Assembly (NCBI GenBank): GCA_002721365.1
Contig: PBKC01000102.1
Location: 1-58,609, forward strand
Source of the DNA: Rhodospirillaceae bacterium
GTDB taxonomy: Bacteria; Pseudomonadota; Alphaproteobacteria; GCA-2721365
Direction of reading: 5' to 3'
DNA: 58,609 bases
The notes below the pieces were generated by a model. It saw only the letters and a list, made by a program, of their open reading frames with translations. It did no database searches and was not told the origin of the DNA. Shown here one piece after another: positions 1 to 10,291 of the stretch. How positions within the stretch are numbered: the first letter of the stretch is position 1; every line of letters begins with the position of its first letter. A program made the translations under genes and the position numbers.

Positions 1-924
1 GACTGGGGCGCCGCCTGGCCGATCACGGCTGAGAATTTCGTCTCCTTCCTCTACGTGCTGCATTACAGCCTGCACATCCCGGCGATGTGGGGCATCGACC
101 AGTGGGGGGTATGGCTGATGGGGGGCGTCGCCGTCCTCTGGCTGTTCGACAGCTTTTTCGGCTTCTACCTCACCCTGCCGGTGCGCCGGCCGCCCAGGCC
201 GGGCCGGCCGGCCGCCGTCGCGCGTCGCCTCGCCCGCGGCTGGTGGGCGCGCTGGAAGCCTGCCTGGCGGATCAAGACGACGGGGAGCGCCTACCGGATC
301 AATGTCGACATCCATCGCGCCTTCGGGCTGTGGTTCTGGCTGCTGCTGTTCGTCCTCGCCTTCACCGCCTTCTCGCTGAACCTCTACCGCGAGGTGTTCT
401 ATCCCCTGATGGCGACGGTCTCGGAGGTGACGCCGACGCCCTTCGACCTGAGGGAGCCGACGCCGCCCGATGAACCGATCGCGCCGGGGATCGGCTTTGC
501 GGAGGCGGTCGATCTGGCGACCGAAGACGCCGTCCGGCGCGGCTGGGACGACCCGGCGGGGGTGGTCTTCTACTCCCGCAATTTCGGCATCTACATGGTC
601 CGGTTCTTCGGGCCGGGGGAGGGGCACGGGACGGCGGGCGTTGGGCCGCCGGCCCTGTTCATGGACGGAGGCGACGGCCGCATCCTCGGCGAACGGCAGC
701 CCTGGCGCGGGACGGCGGCCGACATCTTCGTGCAGGCGCAGTTTCCGCTCCATTCCGGCCGCATCCTGGGTCTGCCCGGACGGATCGTCGTCTCGGTCAC
801 CGGCCTCGCGGTCGCGGCCCTGTCGGTGACCGGCGTCGTCATCTGGTACCGGAAGCGGGCGGCGCGGGCGGCGGCGAAAAGGGCCAGGCGCGCCGGAGAA
901 GGGGTTCCCGCGGCGGCGGAATAA
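1..924 (+). CDS. PepSY-type membrane protein, C-terminal part (5' end outside window)
   Basis: The frame is open from base 1 to the TAA at 922-924, so this is the C-terminal ~307 residues of a longer protein; a GTG at 55 is only an internal codon. Visible are a hydrophobic segment (about residues 35-60), a basic stretch, a second membrane segment with FWLLLFVLAFTAF (about 110-135), a periplasmic-looking domain, and a last membrane helix (about 255-280) followed by an Arg/Lys-rich tail. This pattern fits PepSY-associated transmembrane proteins, often linked to iron-siderophore uptake or flavin-dependent reduction. The periplasmic part (IAPGIGFAEAVDLAT, then GRILGERQPWRGTAADIF) is PepSY-like. 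It ends 12 bases from the convergent ATPase operon. Family assignment is fairly safe; the exact role is not known. Confidence 0.7.
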   Translation, partial: DWGAAWPITAENFVSFLYVLHYSLHIPAMWGIDQWGVWLMGGVAVLWLFDSFFGFYLTLPVRRPPRPGRPAAVARRLARGWWARWKPAWRIKTTGSAYRINVDIHRAFGLWFWLLLFVLAFTAFSLNLYREVFYPLMATVSEVTPTPFDLREPTPPDEPIAPGIGFAEAVDLATEDAVRRGWDDPAGVVFYSRNFGIYMVRFFGPGEGHGTAGVGPPALFMDGGDGRILGERQPWRGTAADIFVQAQFPLHSGRILGLPGRIVVSVTGLAVAALSVTGVVIWYRKRAARAAAKRARRAGEGVPAAAE

Positions 925-936
925 GAACCGGGCCGT

Positions 937-1815
937 TCAGGCCTCGGCTCTGCTCAGCGTCTCGAAGCCCGAGACGACGTCCAGCAGCTCCTCGGTGATC
1001 GCCTGCTGGCGGCGCTGGCGGTATTCGCCCTGCATCTCGTCGAGATGCTCCTCGATGTTGCGCTCGGCCGCCTGCATGGCCGAGAGGCGGCTGGCGTGCT
1101 CGCTCGCCAGCGATTCGGCGCCGGCCTGAAAGATCGAGACGAACAGGTACTGGCGCACCAGCGAGGCGAGCAGGGTCTCGGTCTCCATGGTCCAGAGCGG
1201 CAGGCAGCGGGTCGGCCAGCGGGCGGCCTCCTTGCCGCGGAACCGGTCGAGATCGACGGGGAGCAGGCGTGCGACCCGAGGATCGGCGACGATGCCTGCG
1301 GTCCGATGGTTGTGGACCAGATCGACGGTCAGCGGCCCGTGGGTCGTCTGCCAGTCATCGATCGTCAGCAGGATCGATTGGGCGAGGCCGGTGAGGCCGT
1401 CGGCGCCGCCGGGAAGCTCCAGACCGGTCACGCGATGGGCCGCGGCTTCGAGTGCGGAGGCGGCACGGGCGCCCACCGCGAGGACGAGGGGCGTGTCTTC
1501 GTGGCTGCTTTCGGCTTCGGCGAACCGTTCGAGCACCACTTCGTTGAACCGGCCGCAGAGGCCATGGTCGGACCCGAACAGTACATAGGCGCGGGTAACG
1601 GATGCGCGGCCGGTCGGGCCGGGCCGCGGCGCCCCGCCCTGACGGAGAAGGGCGAGCAGCCCGAGCTCGACCGTCCGGGTGTAATCGGCCAGTGCCTCGC
1701 TCGCCTCCTCGTACTGGCGGATGCTGACAGCGGCCAGCGACTTCATGGTGCGGACGATGGACTGCAGATCCTCGACGGTGTCGATCCGCCGGCGGAGGGT
1801 ATCAATCGTCTGCAT
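937..1815 (-). CDS. atpG: N-ATPase F1 gamma subunit
   Basis: This is the central rotor shaft of an F1Fo-type ATPase, last gene of the nine-gene operon. The N-terminal helix ([20 protein letters not shown]) and the C-terminal helix ending near [10 protein letters not shown] form the expected antiparallel coiled coil; the [14 protein letters not shown] segment is the gamma GSDRGLCGG-like motif. Length is 292 residues, normal for the family. An ATG at 1815 is chosen; a GTG two codons upstream (1821) is also possible. The start overlaps the 3' end of atpA by 14-20 bases, indicating translational coupling. The stop lies 12 bases from the stop of the convergent PepSY gene. Confidence 0.9.
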   Translation of the reverse strand: MQTIDTLRRRIDTVEDLQSIVRTMKSLAAVSIRQYEEASEALADYTRTVELGLLALLRQGGAPRPGPTGRASVTRAYVLFGSDHGLCGRFNEVVLERFAEAESSHEDTPLVLAVGARAASALEAAAHRVTGLELPGGADGLTGLAQSILLTIDDWQTTHGPLTVDLVHNHRTAGIVADPRVARLLPVDLDRFRGKEAARWPTRCLPLWTMETETLLASLVRQYLFVSIFQAGAESLASEHASRLSAMQAAERNIEEHLDEMQGEYRQRRQQAITEELLDVVSGFETLSRAEA

Positions 1816-3349
1816 CGCCACTGTCCGCGTTCGGGGTTCCCCCGCGAAGCGGGCTGAGGGCCCGCTCGGCCATTTCCAGAAGGGCAGTGCGGTCGTCGTC
1901 GTGGAGCTTCTCGCCCTTGATGATCCGCGCGGCGAGGTCTGGGTGGGACTCGCGCATGGCGGCGCGGATCGCCTGCTCGGCCTCGCGCGCCCGCTCCAGC
2001 GGCAGGTCGTCGAACAGTCCGTCGGTGACGGCGAGCAGGATGGCGATCTGCTCCGCCACCGGAATTGTCTCGTATTGCGGCTGCTTCAGCGCCTCGCGGA
2101 CGCGCCGGCCGCGTTCGAGCTTCTTGCGGGTGTCGGGGTCGAGCCGGGTGCCGAAGCGGGCGAAGGATTCGAGTTCCTCGAACTGAGCGTAGGACAGCCG
2201 CAGCGTTCCGGCGACCGACCGGTAGGCCGAAAGCTGCGCTTTGCCGCCCACCCGCGACACCGATCGGCCGATGTCGACCGCCGGCAGGACGCCCTTCTGG
2301 AACAGGTCGGGCGAGACGTAGATCTGGCCGTCGGTGATCGAGATCAGGTTGGTGGGGATGAAGGCGGAAATGTTCTGTGCCTGGGTCTCGATGATGGGGA
2401 GGGCGGTGAGGGATCCCCCGCCGAGCTCCGGCCGGAGATGGGTCGCGCGCTCCAGCAGCCGCGAGTGGATGTAGAAGATGTCGCCCGGATAGGCCTCGCG
2501 CCCCGGCGGCCGGCGCAGCAGCAGCGACAGCTCGCGATAGGCGCGGGCGTGGCGCGTCAGGTCGTCGTAGACGATCAGCACGTCGCGGCCCTCGGCGACG
2601 AAATGCTCGGCGATGGCGGTCGCGGCGTAAGGGGCGACGTACTGCAGGCCCGGCGCGTCGTCCCCCTCGGCGACGACGATCACGCAGCGGTCCATGGCGC
2701 CCTGTTCGCGCAGGCCCGCCGCGACCCGGGCGACGGCGGTGCCGCGCTGGCCGATCGCGCAATAGACGCTGACGACGCCGGTATCGTGCTGGTTGACGAT
2801 CGAATCGACGGCGATGGCGGTCTTGCCGGTCTGACGGTCGCCGACGATCAGTTCGCGCTGGCCGCGGCCGATCGGGATGATGGCGTCGATGGCCTTGATG
2901 CCGGTCTGCAGCGGCACCTCGACCGGCGCGCGGTCGAGGATCGCCGGGGCGTCGCGCTCGACCGGCATGCGCTTGGTGGCGCGCACCGGCCCCTTGTCGT
3001 CGAGCGGGCGGCCCAGCGCGTCGACGATGCGTCCCAGCAGGGCGTCGCCCACGGGCACGTCGACCACGCGGCCGGTGCGGGCCACCGAGGCGCCGGCGCT
3101 CAAGGCCGTGCCATCGCCGAGCAGGATGATGCCGAGGCCGTGTTCGTCGAGGCCGGCGACCATGCCCATCAGATCGCCGGGCAGCCGGACCAGTTCCTCT
3201 GATCCCGCGCCCGCGAGTCCGCGAACATGCACGACGCCGGCGCTGACCTGGGTCACCGTCCCGACCTCGTCGATGGAGAGATCGGGACGGCTTTCCTCCA
3301 TCGCGGCGTCGACGGCGCCGAAGGTCTCGGCGAGGGTCTTCTCCAGCAT
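1802..3349 (-). CDS. atpA: N-ATPase F1 alpha subunit
   Basis: Non-catalytic nucleotide-binding subunit of the F1 hexamer, 515 residues. The Walker A motif [11 protein letters not shown] is near residues 170-180, and the [19 protein letters not shown] segment typical of alpha lies near 340-360; the SVSRVGG signature follows. The N-terminal beta-barrel ([17 protein letters not shown]) and the C-terminal helical domain are complete. The tail ends in an acidic NADSGDADD. It begins 5 bases after the atpF stop and overlaps atpG. Its position second to last, after atpF and with no separate delta gene, is diagnostic of the N-ATPase gene order. Confidence 0.95.
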   Translation of the reverse strand: MLEKTLAETFGAVDAAMEESRPDLSIDEVGTVTQVSAGVVHVRGLAGAGSEELVRLPGDLMGMVAGLDEHGLGIILLGDGTALSAGASVARTGRVVDVPVGDALLGRIVDALGRPLDDKGPVRATKRMPVERDAPAILDRAPVEVPLQTGIKAIDAIIPIGRGQRELIVGDRQTGKTAIAVDSIVNQHDTGVVSVYCAIGQRGTAVARVAAGLREQGAMDRCVIVVAEGDDAPGLQYVAPYAATAIAEHFVAEGRDVLIVYDDLTRHARAYRELSLLLRRPPGREAYPGDIFYIHSRLLERATHLRPELGGGSLTALPIIETQAQNISAFIPTNLISITDGQIYVSPDLFQKGVLPAVDIGRSVSRVGGKAQLSAYRSVAGTLRLSYAQFEELESFARFGTRLDPDTRKKLERGRRVREALKQPQYETIPVAEQIAILLAVTDGLFDDLPLERAREAEQAIRAAMRESHPDLAARIIKGEKLHDDDRTALLEMAERALSPLRGGTPNADSGDADD

Positions 3350-3354
3350 GGCGC

Positions 3355-4140
3355 TCAGGCCGCCGCCTCGCGCTGATCGGCGCCTGGCGCGCGGCTCAGA
3401 AGGTCCGACACGTTCCGTTCGAGATCGTCGAGATAGTGATCCATCGTCCAGGCGACCGCGTGATCGCCGACCACCAGGACGAGGCCGCCGGCCGTGGTCT
3501 CGTCGGTTTCGAAGGCAACCGCACGGTCGGCGCCCAGGACCGCATGCAGCGCCTCCGTCACCCTCTCTTGGGCATCCGCCGGCAGGGTGAAGCGGCTTCG
3601 GACGACGAGAGGCTGGTCGTTACCCAGCCCGTCCGTCATCTTCGCGACCGCATCGGGATCGAGATCTTTCAGCCGGTCGACAAAGCGGGCGGTCATCTGC
3701 ACTTCCAGGTCGGCGTCGGCGAGATCGTGAAGCGCCTGACGCGCGAGCTTGGTGAACTGCGTCGCCGTCCGCTCGCGAAGGTCGCCCAGGAACGTGCTGC
3801 GCTCGTCGGCGATTCGTGCGTTCCAGTCGCGCCGTTCTGCCTCGATCTCCTCCTTGAGTGCGTCGCTTAGTGCCTTGCCTTCCGCTTCGGCTTTGTCGCG
3901 GGCCTCGGCAAGCATGCGCTCGCGGGCTTGCTCCAATGCGGCCAGCCTGCTGCGATAGCGCTCGGCTTCCGCGTCCGCGTCCGCGGTCCTGCGGTCGGCT
4001 TCACCCAGGCGGTCGGCGATTCCCTGTTCGCGCCGGGACATGGCGCGGATGATAGGTCCGTAGAGGAAGTGCTTCAGCAGCCAGACCAGGATCAGGAAGT
4101 TGACGATCTGCGCCGCCACTGTCGGCCAGTCGATCTGCAT
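3355..4140 (-). CDS. atpF: N-ATPase subunit b with C-terminal delta-like domain (AtpF)
   Basis: Stator subunit. Residues 1-30 form the membrane helix ([19 protein letters not shown]), followed by a long charged helix (about 35-150; [20 protein letters not shown]) as in subunit b. At 261 residues it is about 100 longer than an ordinary b subunit. The C-terminal part (about 165-250; [18 protein letters not shown]) resembles the C-terminal domain of subunit delta. No separate atpH is present in the operon, so the fused domain probably supplies the contact with F1. This arrangement is known from N-ATPases. It starts 3 bases after the atpE stop. Confidence 0.9.
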   Translation of the reverse strand: MQIDWPTVAAQIVNFLILVWLLKHFLYGPIIRAMSRREQGIADRLGEADRRTADADAEAERYRSRLAALEQARERMLAEARDKAEAEGKALSDALKEEIEAERRDWNARIADERSTFLGDLRERTATQFTKLARQALHDLADADLEVQMTARFVDRLKDLDPDAVAKMTDGLGNDQPLVVRSRFTLPADAQERVTEALHAVLGADRAVAFETDETTAGGLVLVVGDHAVAWTMDHYLDDLERNVSDLLSRAPGADQREAAA

Positions 4141-4143
4141 GGC

Positions 4144-4422
4144 TCATCCCCCCGCCTGGCTGACGGCATAGTCCCAGAAGGGATTGGCGAACAGCAGGAT
4201 CATCGACACGACGAAGGCGTAGATCGCCGTCGACTCGATCATCGCCAGGCTGACGAACAGGGTGCGGGTGATGGTGTTGGCTTCGTCAGGCTGTTGGGCG
4301 ATGGCGCTCAAGGCGCTCGCCGCGGCGCGTCCTTCGCCCAGCGCCGGTCCCAGCGAGCCCAGGCCGACGGCGAAAGCCGCCCCCAGAATCGACGCGATTC
4401 CGATCAGTCCGAGATTATCCAT
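4144..4422 (-). CDS. atpE: N-ATPase rotor c subunit with two membrane carboxylates
   Basis: Proteolipid of the membrane rotor ring, 92 residues with two transmembrane helices joined by a polar AQQP loop (42-45). The ion-binding glutamate is E63 in helix 2, in the context IESTAIYAF, with S64, T65 and Y68 at the places used by Na+-type rings. Helix 1 has an extra glutamate, E30 in GPALGEGR, where Na+ F-ATPases have Gln. Paired carboxylates are typical of the N-ATPase group. Published work on a Burkholderia N-ATPase ring found proton specificity and 17 subunits, so the Na+-like motif alone does not prove Na+ transport. It overlaps atpB by 8 bases. Confidence 0.95.
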   Translation of the reverse strand: MDNLGLIGIASILGAAFAVGLGSLGPALGEGRAAASALSAIAQQPDEANTITRTLFVSLAMIESTAIYAFVVSMILLFANPFWDYAVSQAGG

Positions 4423-5161
4423 GCCGTGACGCTCCTTGCTCGTCTGATGCCGATGGGTGCTCTGCGGTGCCGCCCCCCGCTTCGGCCTCGCCGCCGGGGT
4501 GGGACCGGGTTGCCGAGGCGATATAGACCATCGCCAGGATGGCGAAGATGTAGGCCTGGATGGCGCCGGTGAGCAGGCCGAAAAGCTGCATGACCACGGG
4601 GAAGAAGAGGGGGGTGAGGGCGATCAGTATTCCGGCGATGACCGTACCGCTCATGACGTTTCCGTAAAGGCGCACCGCCAGGGCCAGGGTGCGCGAGAAC
4701 TCGCCGATGACGTTGAACGGCAGCATGAAGATCGTCGGCTCGAGATAGCGCTTGAGATAAGCGCCGAATCCGCGGTCGGCGATGCCGAAGATCGGCACCG
4801 CGACGAGCACGCAGATGGCCAACGCCGTGGTGGTCGAGAGCGAGCCGGTCGGCGTCTCGAAGCCCGGCACCACATCCATCAGATTCGCGACCAGGATGAA
4901 CAGGAACAGCGTGGCGATGAACGGCAGGTAACGGCGCGCGTCCTCCTCGGTCACGTCACGGATCTGACTGGCAGCGCCTTCGACGATGACCTCCAGCAGC
5001 GTCTGCCAGTGCGAAGGGCGTTCGGTGCTGGTCAGCCGGCGGGTGACCAGCCACGACCCAATGACAAGGATCGCCATCACCACCCAGGTGCCGACGATCG
5101 TCGCATTGAGCGTCAGGCCATGCCATTCCCACAAAACCGTCTGATCGGGGCTGATCCGCAT
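4415..5161 (-). CDS. atpB: N-ATPase Fo subunit a
   Basis: Membrane stator that carries the ion half-channels, 248 residues. The essential arginine is in the LALAVRLYGNVMSG motif (about residues 160-175), in the penultimate helices; the next helices (GILIALTPLFFPVVMQLFG and AYIFAILAMVYIAS) complete the fold. The protein ends in an unusual hydrophilic tail rich in Gly, Glu and Ser (about residues 220-248) after the last helix. It starts 15 bases downstream of the atpR stop and its TAA overlaps the atpE start. Confidence 0.93.
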   Translation of the reverse strand: MRISPDQTVLWEWHGLTLNATIVGTWVVMAILVIGSWLVTRRLTSTERPSHWQTLLEVIVEGAASQIRDVTEEDARRYLPFIATLFLFILVANLMDVVPGFETPTGSLSTTTALAICVLVAVPIFGIADRGFGAYLKRYLEPTIFMLPFNVIGEFSRTLALAVRLYGNVMSGTVIAGILIALTPLFFPVVMQLFGLLTGAIQAYIFAILAMVYIASATRSHPGGEAEAGGGTAEHPSASDEQGASRHG

Positions 5162-5176
5162 GGTCGACCTCCGTCT

Positions 5177-5470
5177 TCAGGACGAATGCTGGGGCACTGC
5201 CGGACGCCGGACCAGCTGGACGGCGATCAGCCGGACGACGGTGAAACCGGCTACGGCGGCGGCCAGCTCGAGAAGCCCGCCATCGAGGAACTGGAAGAAG
5301 ACGGCGCAGACGGCGGCAATGCGGAGGATCGAGCCGATGAACAGCCATGGCAGACCTTGCCGCGATGCCGCCAGCCGGCGGACGCTGAACCACAGCGCGG
5401 CGACATAGACCCCGCCCGCGGCGGCGCCGGCCAAGGCCGGCCACAGAAGATCGAGGGGCGAGACGTTCAT
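5177..5470 (-). CDS. atpR: N-ATPase accessory membrane protein AtpR
   Basis: Small membrane protein of about 97 residues with three hydrophobic segments and arginines placed at the membrane edge (SVRRLAASRQ, FIGSILRIAA, GFTVVRLIAV). AtpR is found only with N-ATPases and is thought to interact with the second carboxylate of the c ring; that function is a published inference, not visible here. Start choice: GGAGG lies 9 bases before the ATG at 5470, but directly abuts the ATG at 5479, so 5470 (MNVSPLDLLW) is preferred. Confidence 0.85.
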   Translation of the reverse strand: MNVSPLDLLWPALAGAAAGGVYVAALWFSVRRLAASRQGLPWLFIGSILRIAAVCAVFFQFLDGGLLELAAAVAGFTVVRLIAVQLVRRPAVPQHSS

Positions 5471-5503
5471 GCCGGGCATCCTCCGCCGGTTCGGCCGTGG
5501 CGT

Positions 5504-5812
5504 CTAATCATTGCGGCTCTCGCGTTTGACCCAGCGCCAGGCGATCACGCAACCGACGGCGACGCCGATGATGATGAAGGTGAGCGTCCATGAGGCTTCG
5601 CCGGGATAGAGGGAATCCAGCCAGGCGCCGAAAGCGGCGCCGAGAAGCGTCGGAACCGCGATCGACCAGCCGACCAGTCCGAACATGCCGAGCCCGAACC
5701 AGACACCGTGGCGATGCTCGGCCCGGGCCTTCAGCTTCCGTTGGGCCTTGCGGCCGACCTCGCGGGCCATATGGGCCTGGTCGGCGTTCATATCTCCGTC
5801 GCGGTCCCTCAT
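5504..5812 (-). CDS. atpQ: N-ATPase accessory membrane protein AtpQ (AtpI/AtpZ-like)
   Basis: A 102-residue protein with a charged N-terminus (residues 1-35) and two membrane helices separated by a short loop (WSIAVPTLLGAAFGAWLDSL and SWTLTFIIIGVAVGCVIAWR). This is the AtpZ/AtpI-like fold, by analogy a helper in c-ring assembly or Mg2+ handling. It lies between atpC and atpR as in other N-ATPase operons. The start at 5812 follows the atpC stop by 5 bases; an internal ATG at 5791 (MNADQAH) is an alternative, and neither has a strong ribosome binding site. Confidence 0.82.
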   Translation of the reverse strand: MRDRDGDMNADQAHMAREVGRKAQRKLKARAEHRHGVWFGLGMFGLVGWSIAVPTLLGAAFGAWLDSLYPGEASWTLTFIIIGVAVGCVIAWRWVKRESRND

Positions 5813-5817
5813 CGCGG

Positions 5818-6198
5818 TCAGGCCAGATCCATGAAACGGCGAACCACGCCGGCTTCCAGTCGTGCCAGGGCGCTGCGCGCCAGCCGCTCATGTTCGTCCA
5901 GATGCAGATAGGTCTGCTCGACCCGATCGCGGAGCGCGTGCAGGTCGTCGCCGGGCGCGGCGCGGCGGGTGGAGATCAGCACCTCATCGCCGCATTTGAC
6001 CAGAATGCCCTCGTCGACGGCGAGAAAGGCCTCCGCGCCGTCGGTAGGCTGATAGGTCAGAATCCCGGGAACCAGGGAGGCTACGAAGTCGATATGGCGC
6101 GGCAGCAGGGTGAAGGCGCCGTTGGCGGCCTCGGCCGAGACCTTGGCGATCTCGGTATCGACCAGCACGCGGGTCGGCAGCAGGACCTTCAGGTGCAT
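5818..6198 (-). CDS. atpC: N-ATPase F1 epsilon subunit
   Basis: Central-stalk subunit of 126 residues. The N-terminal beta-sandwich is visible (LKVLLPTRVLVDTEIAKVSA, then NGAFTLLPRHIDFVASLVPG), followed by a short helical C-terminal part (HLDEHERLARSALARLEAGV). Length is slightly below that of housekeeping epsilon subunits. It lies 16 bases after the atpD stop. Having atpD and atpC first, before the membrane genes, is the opposite of the usual F-ATPase order and characteristic of N-ATPases. Confidence 0.88.
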   Translation of the reverse strand: MHLKVLLPTRVLVDTEIAKVSAEAANGAFTLLPRHIDFVASLVPGILTYQPTDGAEAFLAVDEGILVKCGDEVLISTRRAAPGDDLHALRDRVEQTYLHLDEHERLARSALARLEAGVVRRFMDLA

Positions 6199-6214
6199 GA
6201 CGGTCCCCGAACCT

Positions 6215-7702
<1,488 letters not shown>

Positions 7703-7766
7703 TTAATGGCCCGTCCCTCGAAACCTAAGCTGACGATGGCCGCTTTGCCAGCGCGTCGGCTCTGAT

Positions 7767-8519
7767 TCAGGCGGATATGAATACCGGGCCGAAGCTCCAG
7801 ACGAGCCAAGTCCCGACGGCGAGCCCCGGCCCGAAAGGAACGGCGGTGTCGGCACTGGGGACGCCTCTGCCGCCGGTGCGGAGAAAGGCCAGCAGGATCG
7901 AGGCGAAGGCGCCGATCAGAAGGATCTCGGGAAGGCCCGCCCACCCGCTCCAGGCCCCGGCTGCCGCGAACAGCTTGGCATCGCCCTGACCGAGGCCCGG
8001 CCGTCCGCGCAGCCGGCGGTAGGTCCAGTCGATCAGCGAAAGGGACAGGTACCCGGCAGCAGCACCGATCGATCCCGTGATCAGGGGCTCCGATCCCTGC
8101 CACCCTCGGACGACGAGTCCGAAGGCGATGAGCGGAAGAACGAGTCTGTCCGGCAGCCAGAAATGCCGGCGATCGATTTCGGCGAGCGCCAGAAGGGTCC
8201 AGCCGAGCAGGGCACTGGGCCAGAGAAGCTCTGGCGGGAAGATCGCGAGACACCACGCCGCGACAGCGACCGCCGCGAGCTCGATCGCCGGATAGAAAGG
8301 GCTGAGAGCCGTGCCGCAGTGGCGGCAACGGCCGCGGGCGGTGGCCCAGCTCAGCAGCGGGACGAGGTCGCGAACGCCCAGCCGCTCGCCACAGGCGTCG
8401 CACTGCGAGCGGCCGCCGACGACCGGGCGGTCTGCGGGAAGGCGAAGGATCAGCGTGCCGAGGAAGCTGCCGACGAAGGGGGACGCCGCGAGCAGTGCAA
8501 GAGCGGAGATCGGCTCCAT
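7767..8519 (-). CDS. Prepilin peptidase, A24 family
   Basis: Integral membrane aspartic protease that cleaves type IV prepilin-like leaders and often N-methylates the new N-terminus; 250 residues. The cytoplasmic zinc-binding loop has two CxxC pairs (QCDACGERL and GRCRHCGTAL). The two catalytic aspartates are in AEIDRRHFWLPD and in the GxGD motif GLGQGDAKLF. About seven membrane helices follow. ATG 8519 gives the normal family N-terminus; a TTG at 8546 would overlap the upstream SDR stop. No pilin, secretion ATPase or secretin gene lies nearby, so its substrates must be encoded elsewhere. Confidence 0.88.
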   Translation of the reverse strand: MEPISALALLAASPFVGSFLGTLILRLPADRPVVGGRSQCDACGERLGVRDLVPLLSWATARGRCRHCGTALSPFYPAIELAAVAVAAWCLAIFPPELLWPSALLGWTLLALAEIDRRHFWLPDRLVLPLIAFGLVVRGWQGSEPLITGSIGAAAGYLSLSLIDWTYRRLRGRPGLGQGDAKLFAAAGAWSGWAGLPEILLIGAFASILLAFLRTGGRGVPSADTAVPFGPGLAVGTWLVWSFGPVFISA

Positions 8520-8542
8520 CAACGATCGTTCCGGCGCGACCC

Positions 8543-9319
8543 TCAAGGGTCGGTGGGGGCGTCGATCCAGTCGTGGAGTGCCAGGCCGCCGTCGACGGCG
8601 AGGGTCGTGCCGGTAACGTAGGCGCCACTCTTCTGGGACAGAAGCGCCAGGGCGCCGGCGGCGACGTCCTCCGGCGTGCCGGTTCGCCCCATGGCGATGC
8701 GTTTCTCAAGGGTCGAAACGTCAGCCGCGAAACCCCCGCCCGGAATCGCACCGGGGGCGACGGCGTTGACCCGGATGCCGTCCGGTCCCAGCGCGCGCGC
8801 CAGCTCCTTCACCACCATCGTCTGTCCGGCCTTGGAGGCACTGTAGTGGGGCAGGTTGCGGGGCGCATAGGCGTGGAGGGAGGTGACGAAAAGGATACGG
8901 CCGGGGATAGTCTTCTCCTTCATCTCCCGCGCGACCTCTCGCGCCAGGAAGAATCCCGACCGCAGGTTGGTGTTGATCATCGCGTCCCATTCGGCCTCGG
9001 TGACCTTAAGAACCGTCTGGCTCTCAGGGCGCGGCGGCGAGGCGGCGTGGACCAGAATAGAGAACGGACCGAACGGCTTGCGCGCTTCGGCGAGCAGTGT
9101 CGACCAACCGTCCGTGCCGGAGAGGTCACTTTCCAGGAACCGGGCTTCCGATCCGGCGTCCCGGATATGGTCGACCACGGCGGCTCCCGCTTCGGCACCG
9201 ATTCCGCTCGCGACCACGTTGGCGCCGCCGGAGCCCAGAGCCTTGGCGATCGCCCGTCCGATGCCGGAGGTCGCGCCTGTCACCAGGGCGACGTCGCCCG
9301 TGAATTCCCTGTCGGACAT
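8543..9319 (-). CDS. Short-chain dehydrogenase/reductase
   Basis: Classical SDR of 258 residues. The NAD(P)-binding motif TGATSGIG is near residue 14, the HAAS motif replaces NNAG (LVHAASPP), the catalytic Ser is in VTSLHAYAP and the YSASK motif supplies Tyr and Lys. C-terminal TGTTLAVDGG is the usual signature. Start ATG 9319 is supported by GGAGGAG 7 bases upstream. Substrate unknown; related proteins act on sugars, 3-oxoacyl groups or alcohols. The stop lies 23 bases before the prepilin peptidase start. Confidence 0.88.
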   Translation of the reverse strand: MSDREFTGDVALVTGATSGIGRAIAKALGSGGANVVASGIGAEAGAAVVDHIRDAGSEARFLESDLSGTDGWSTLLAEARKPFGPFSILVHAASPPRPESQTVLKVTEAEWDAMINTNLRSGFFLAREVAREMKEKTIPGRILFVTSLHAYAPRNLPHYSASKAGQTMVVKELARALGPDGIRVNAVAPGAIPGGGFAADVSTLEKRIAMGRTGTPEDVAAGALALLSQKSGAYVTGTTLAVDGGLALHDWIDAPTDP

Positions 9320-9360
9320 GATGTTGTCTCCTCCCCGTTCCCGCCGACCTCGCCAACCCG

Positions 9361-9465
9361 TCATGGCATGACTTGATCATGCCATCCACGACTTTTGCCG
9401 GTGCCGCCCAGATCTGCTCCAGCTGCCGGCAGGTCGTGGATCACACGGCCGAGCCGTGTGATGGC
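9361..9465. repeat. Family A palindromic intergenic element, copy 1
   Basis: Two nested inverted repeats: ATCCACGAC (9384-9392) pairs with GTCGTGGAT (9433-9441), and ATCACACGGC (9440-9449) pairs with GCCGTGTGAT (9453-9462) around a CGA loop. One end reads tcatggcatgacttgatcat. The same layout, in the opposite orientation, occurs at 25480-25567. Repetitive extragenic element, probably mobilised or maintained as a short palindromic unit. Confidence 0.75.
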
Positions 9466-9515
9466 GGAACTGAATGGGTCCTGCCGAGCCGAGGATCGGA
9501 CGGTTCGGTCCGTAT

Positions 9516-10178
9516 TCAGCTCCCCAGGCAGCCCTTCAGGAACTTGCCGCCGAGGTCGAGGCCGGTTTCGTCGATACCGTGTCCCAGACCCTCGCAGACA
9601 TGCCATTGCGCGGAGGCACCGGCCTCGGCGAGAACGGAGACGGCACCGTGTAGTGCGTCGACCGGGATCAGTTCGTCGCGGTCGCCGTGAATCAGCATGA
9701 TCGGCGGGCGTGCGTGGATATCGCTCTTCAACGTCTCGGGCGCGACCAGCATTCCTGAGTAGCCCAGCACCCCGGCACAAGCGCGGGTGCGCCGCAACGA
9801 AACGTGCAGCGACATCATCGTTCCCTGCGAAAAACCGACCAGGGCGAGCCGGTCGTCGGTGAGCCCCGCGTTCTCCAGCTCGGCATCGATGAAGGCATCG
9901 AGAATCGGCGCCGCCTGCTCTACACCTCGCGCCATTGCCGCGGGCGAGGCGTCGCGCAGGCTGAACCATTGCCGGCCCATCGGCGCCATGTCGCAGGGGA
10001 AGGGCGCGTGAGGCGAGACGAAGGCCGCATCGGGCAGGAGGTGCGCCCAGTGCGGGGCGAGCCCGATCAGATCGTTGCCGTCGGCGCCGAGGCCGTGCAG
10101 CAGGATGACCAGGGATTTCGGTGGGCCGCCCGAGGCGGGTGCATGCCGGGGGCCGTTGAGGGTGGTGGTCGCCGCCAT
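9516..10178 (-). CDS. Carboxylesterase/phospholipase-type alpha/beta hydrolase
   Basis: Serine hydrolase of the YpfH/acyl-protein thioesterase-like group, about 220 residues. Oxyanion-hole motif LLHGLGADGND, nucleophile motif GFSQG (ALVGFSQGTMMS), acidic residue in HGDRDELIPVD and catalytic His in GLGHGID are all present. Start ATG 10178 (MAATTTL) has GAGGAG 12 bases upstream; a GTG at 10217 would add 13 residues. It is divergent from gluQRS with a short gap. Cytoplasmic; natural ester substrate unknown. Confidence 0.87.
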   Translation of the reverse strand: MAATTTLNGPRHAPASGGPPKSLVILLHGLGADGNDLIGLAPHWAHLLPDAAFVSPHAPFPCDMAPMGRQWFSLRDASPAAMARGVEQAAPILDAFIDAELENAGLTDDRLALVGFSQGTMMSLHVSLRRTRACAGVLGYSGMLVAPETLKSDIHARPPIMLIHGDRDELIPVDALHGAVSVLAEAGASAQWHVCEGLGHGIDETGLDLGGKFLKGCLGS

Positions 10179-10291
10179 CGTCGCGTCTCGCTCCTCGACA
10201 TTGGGATTCCCTGACACCGTACCCTATGGCATGGTGCGGGCGCGCATCATCCTTTCCGCGTCGCCGAGATACAAGCCAGCGCCTCGTGCCT

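Noticed and set aside
4457..5593. Long plus-strand frame across the atpB-atpQ region
   Set aside because: Antisense to clear N-ATPase genes and without any motif.
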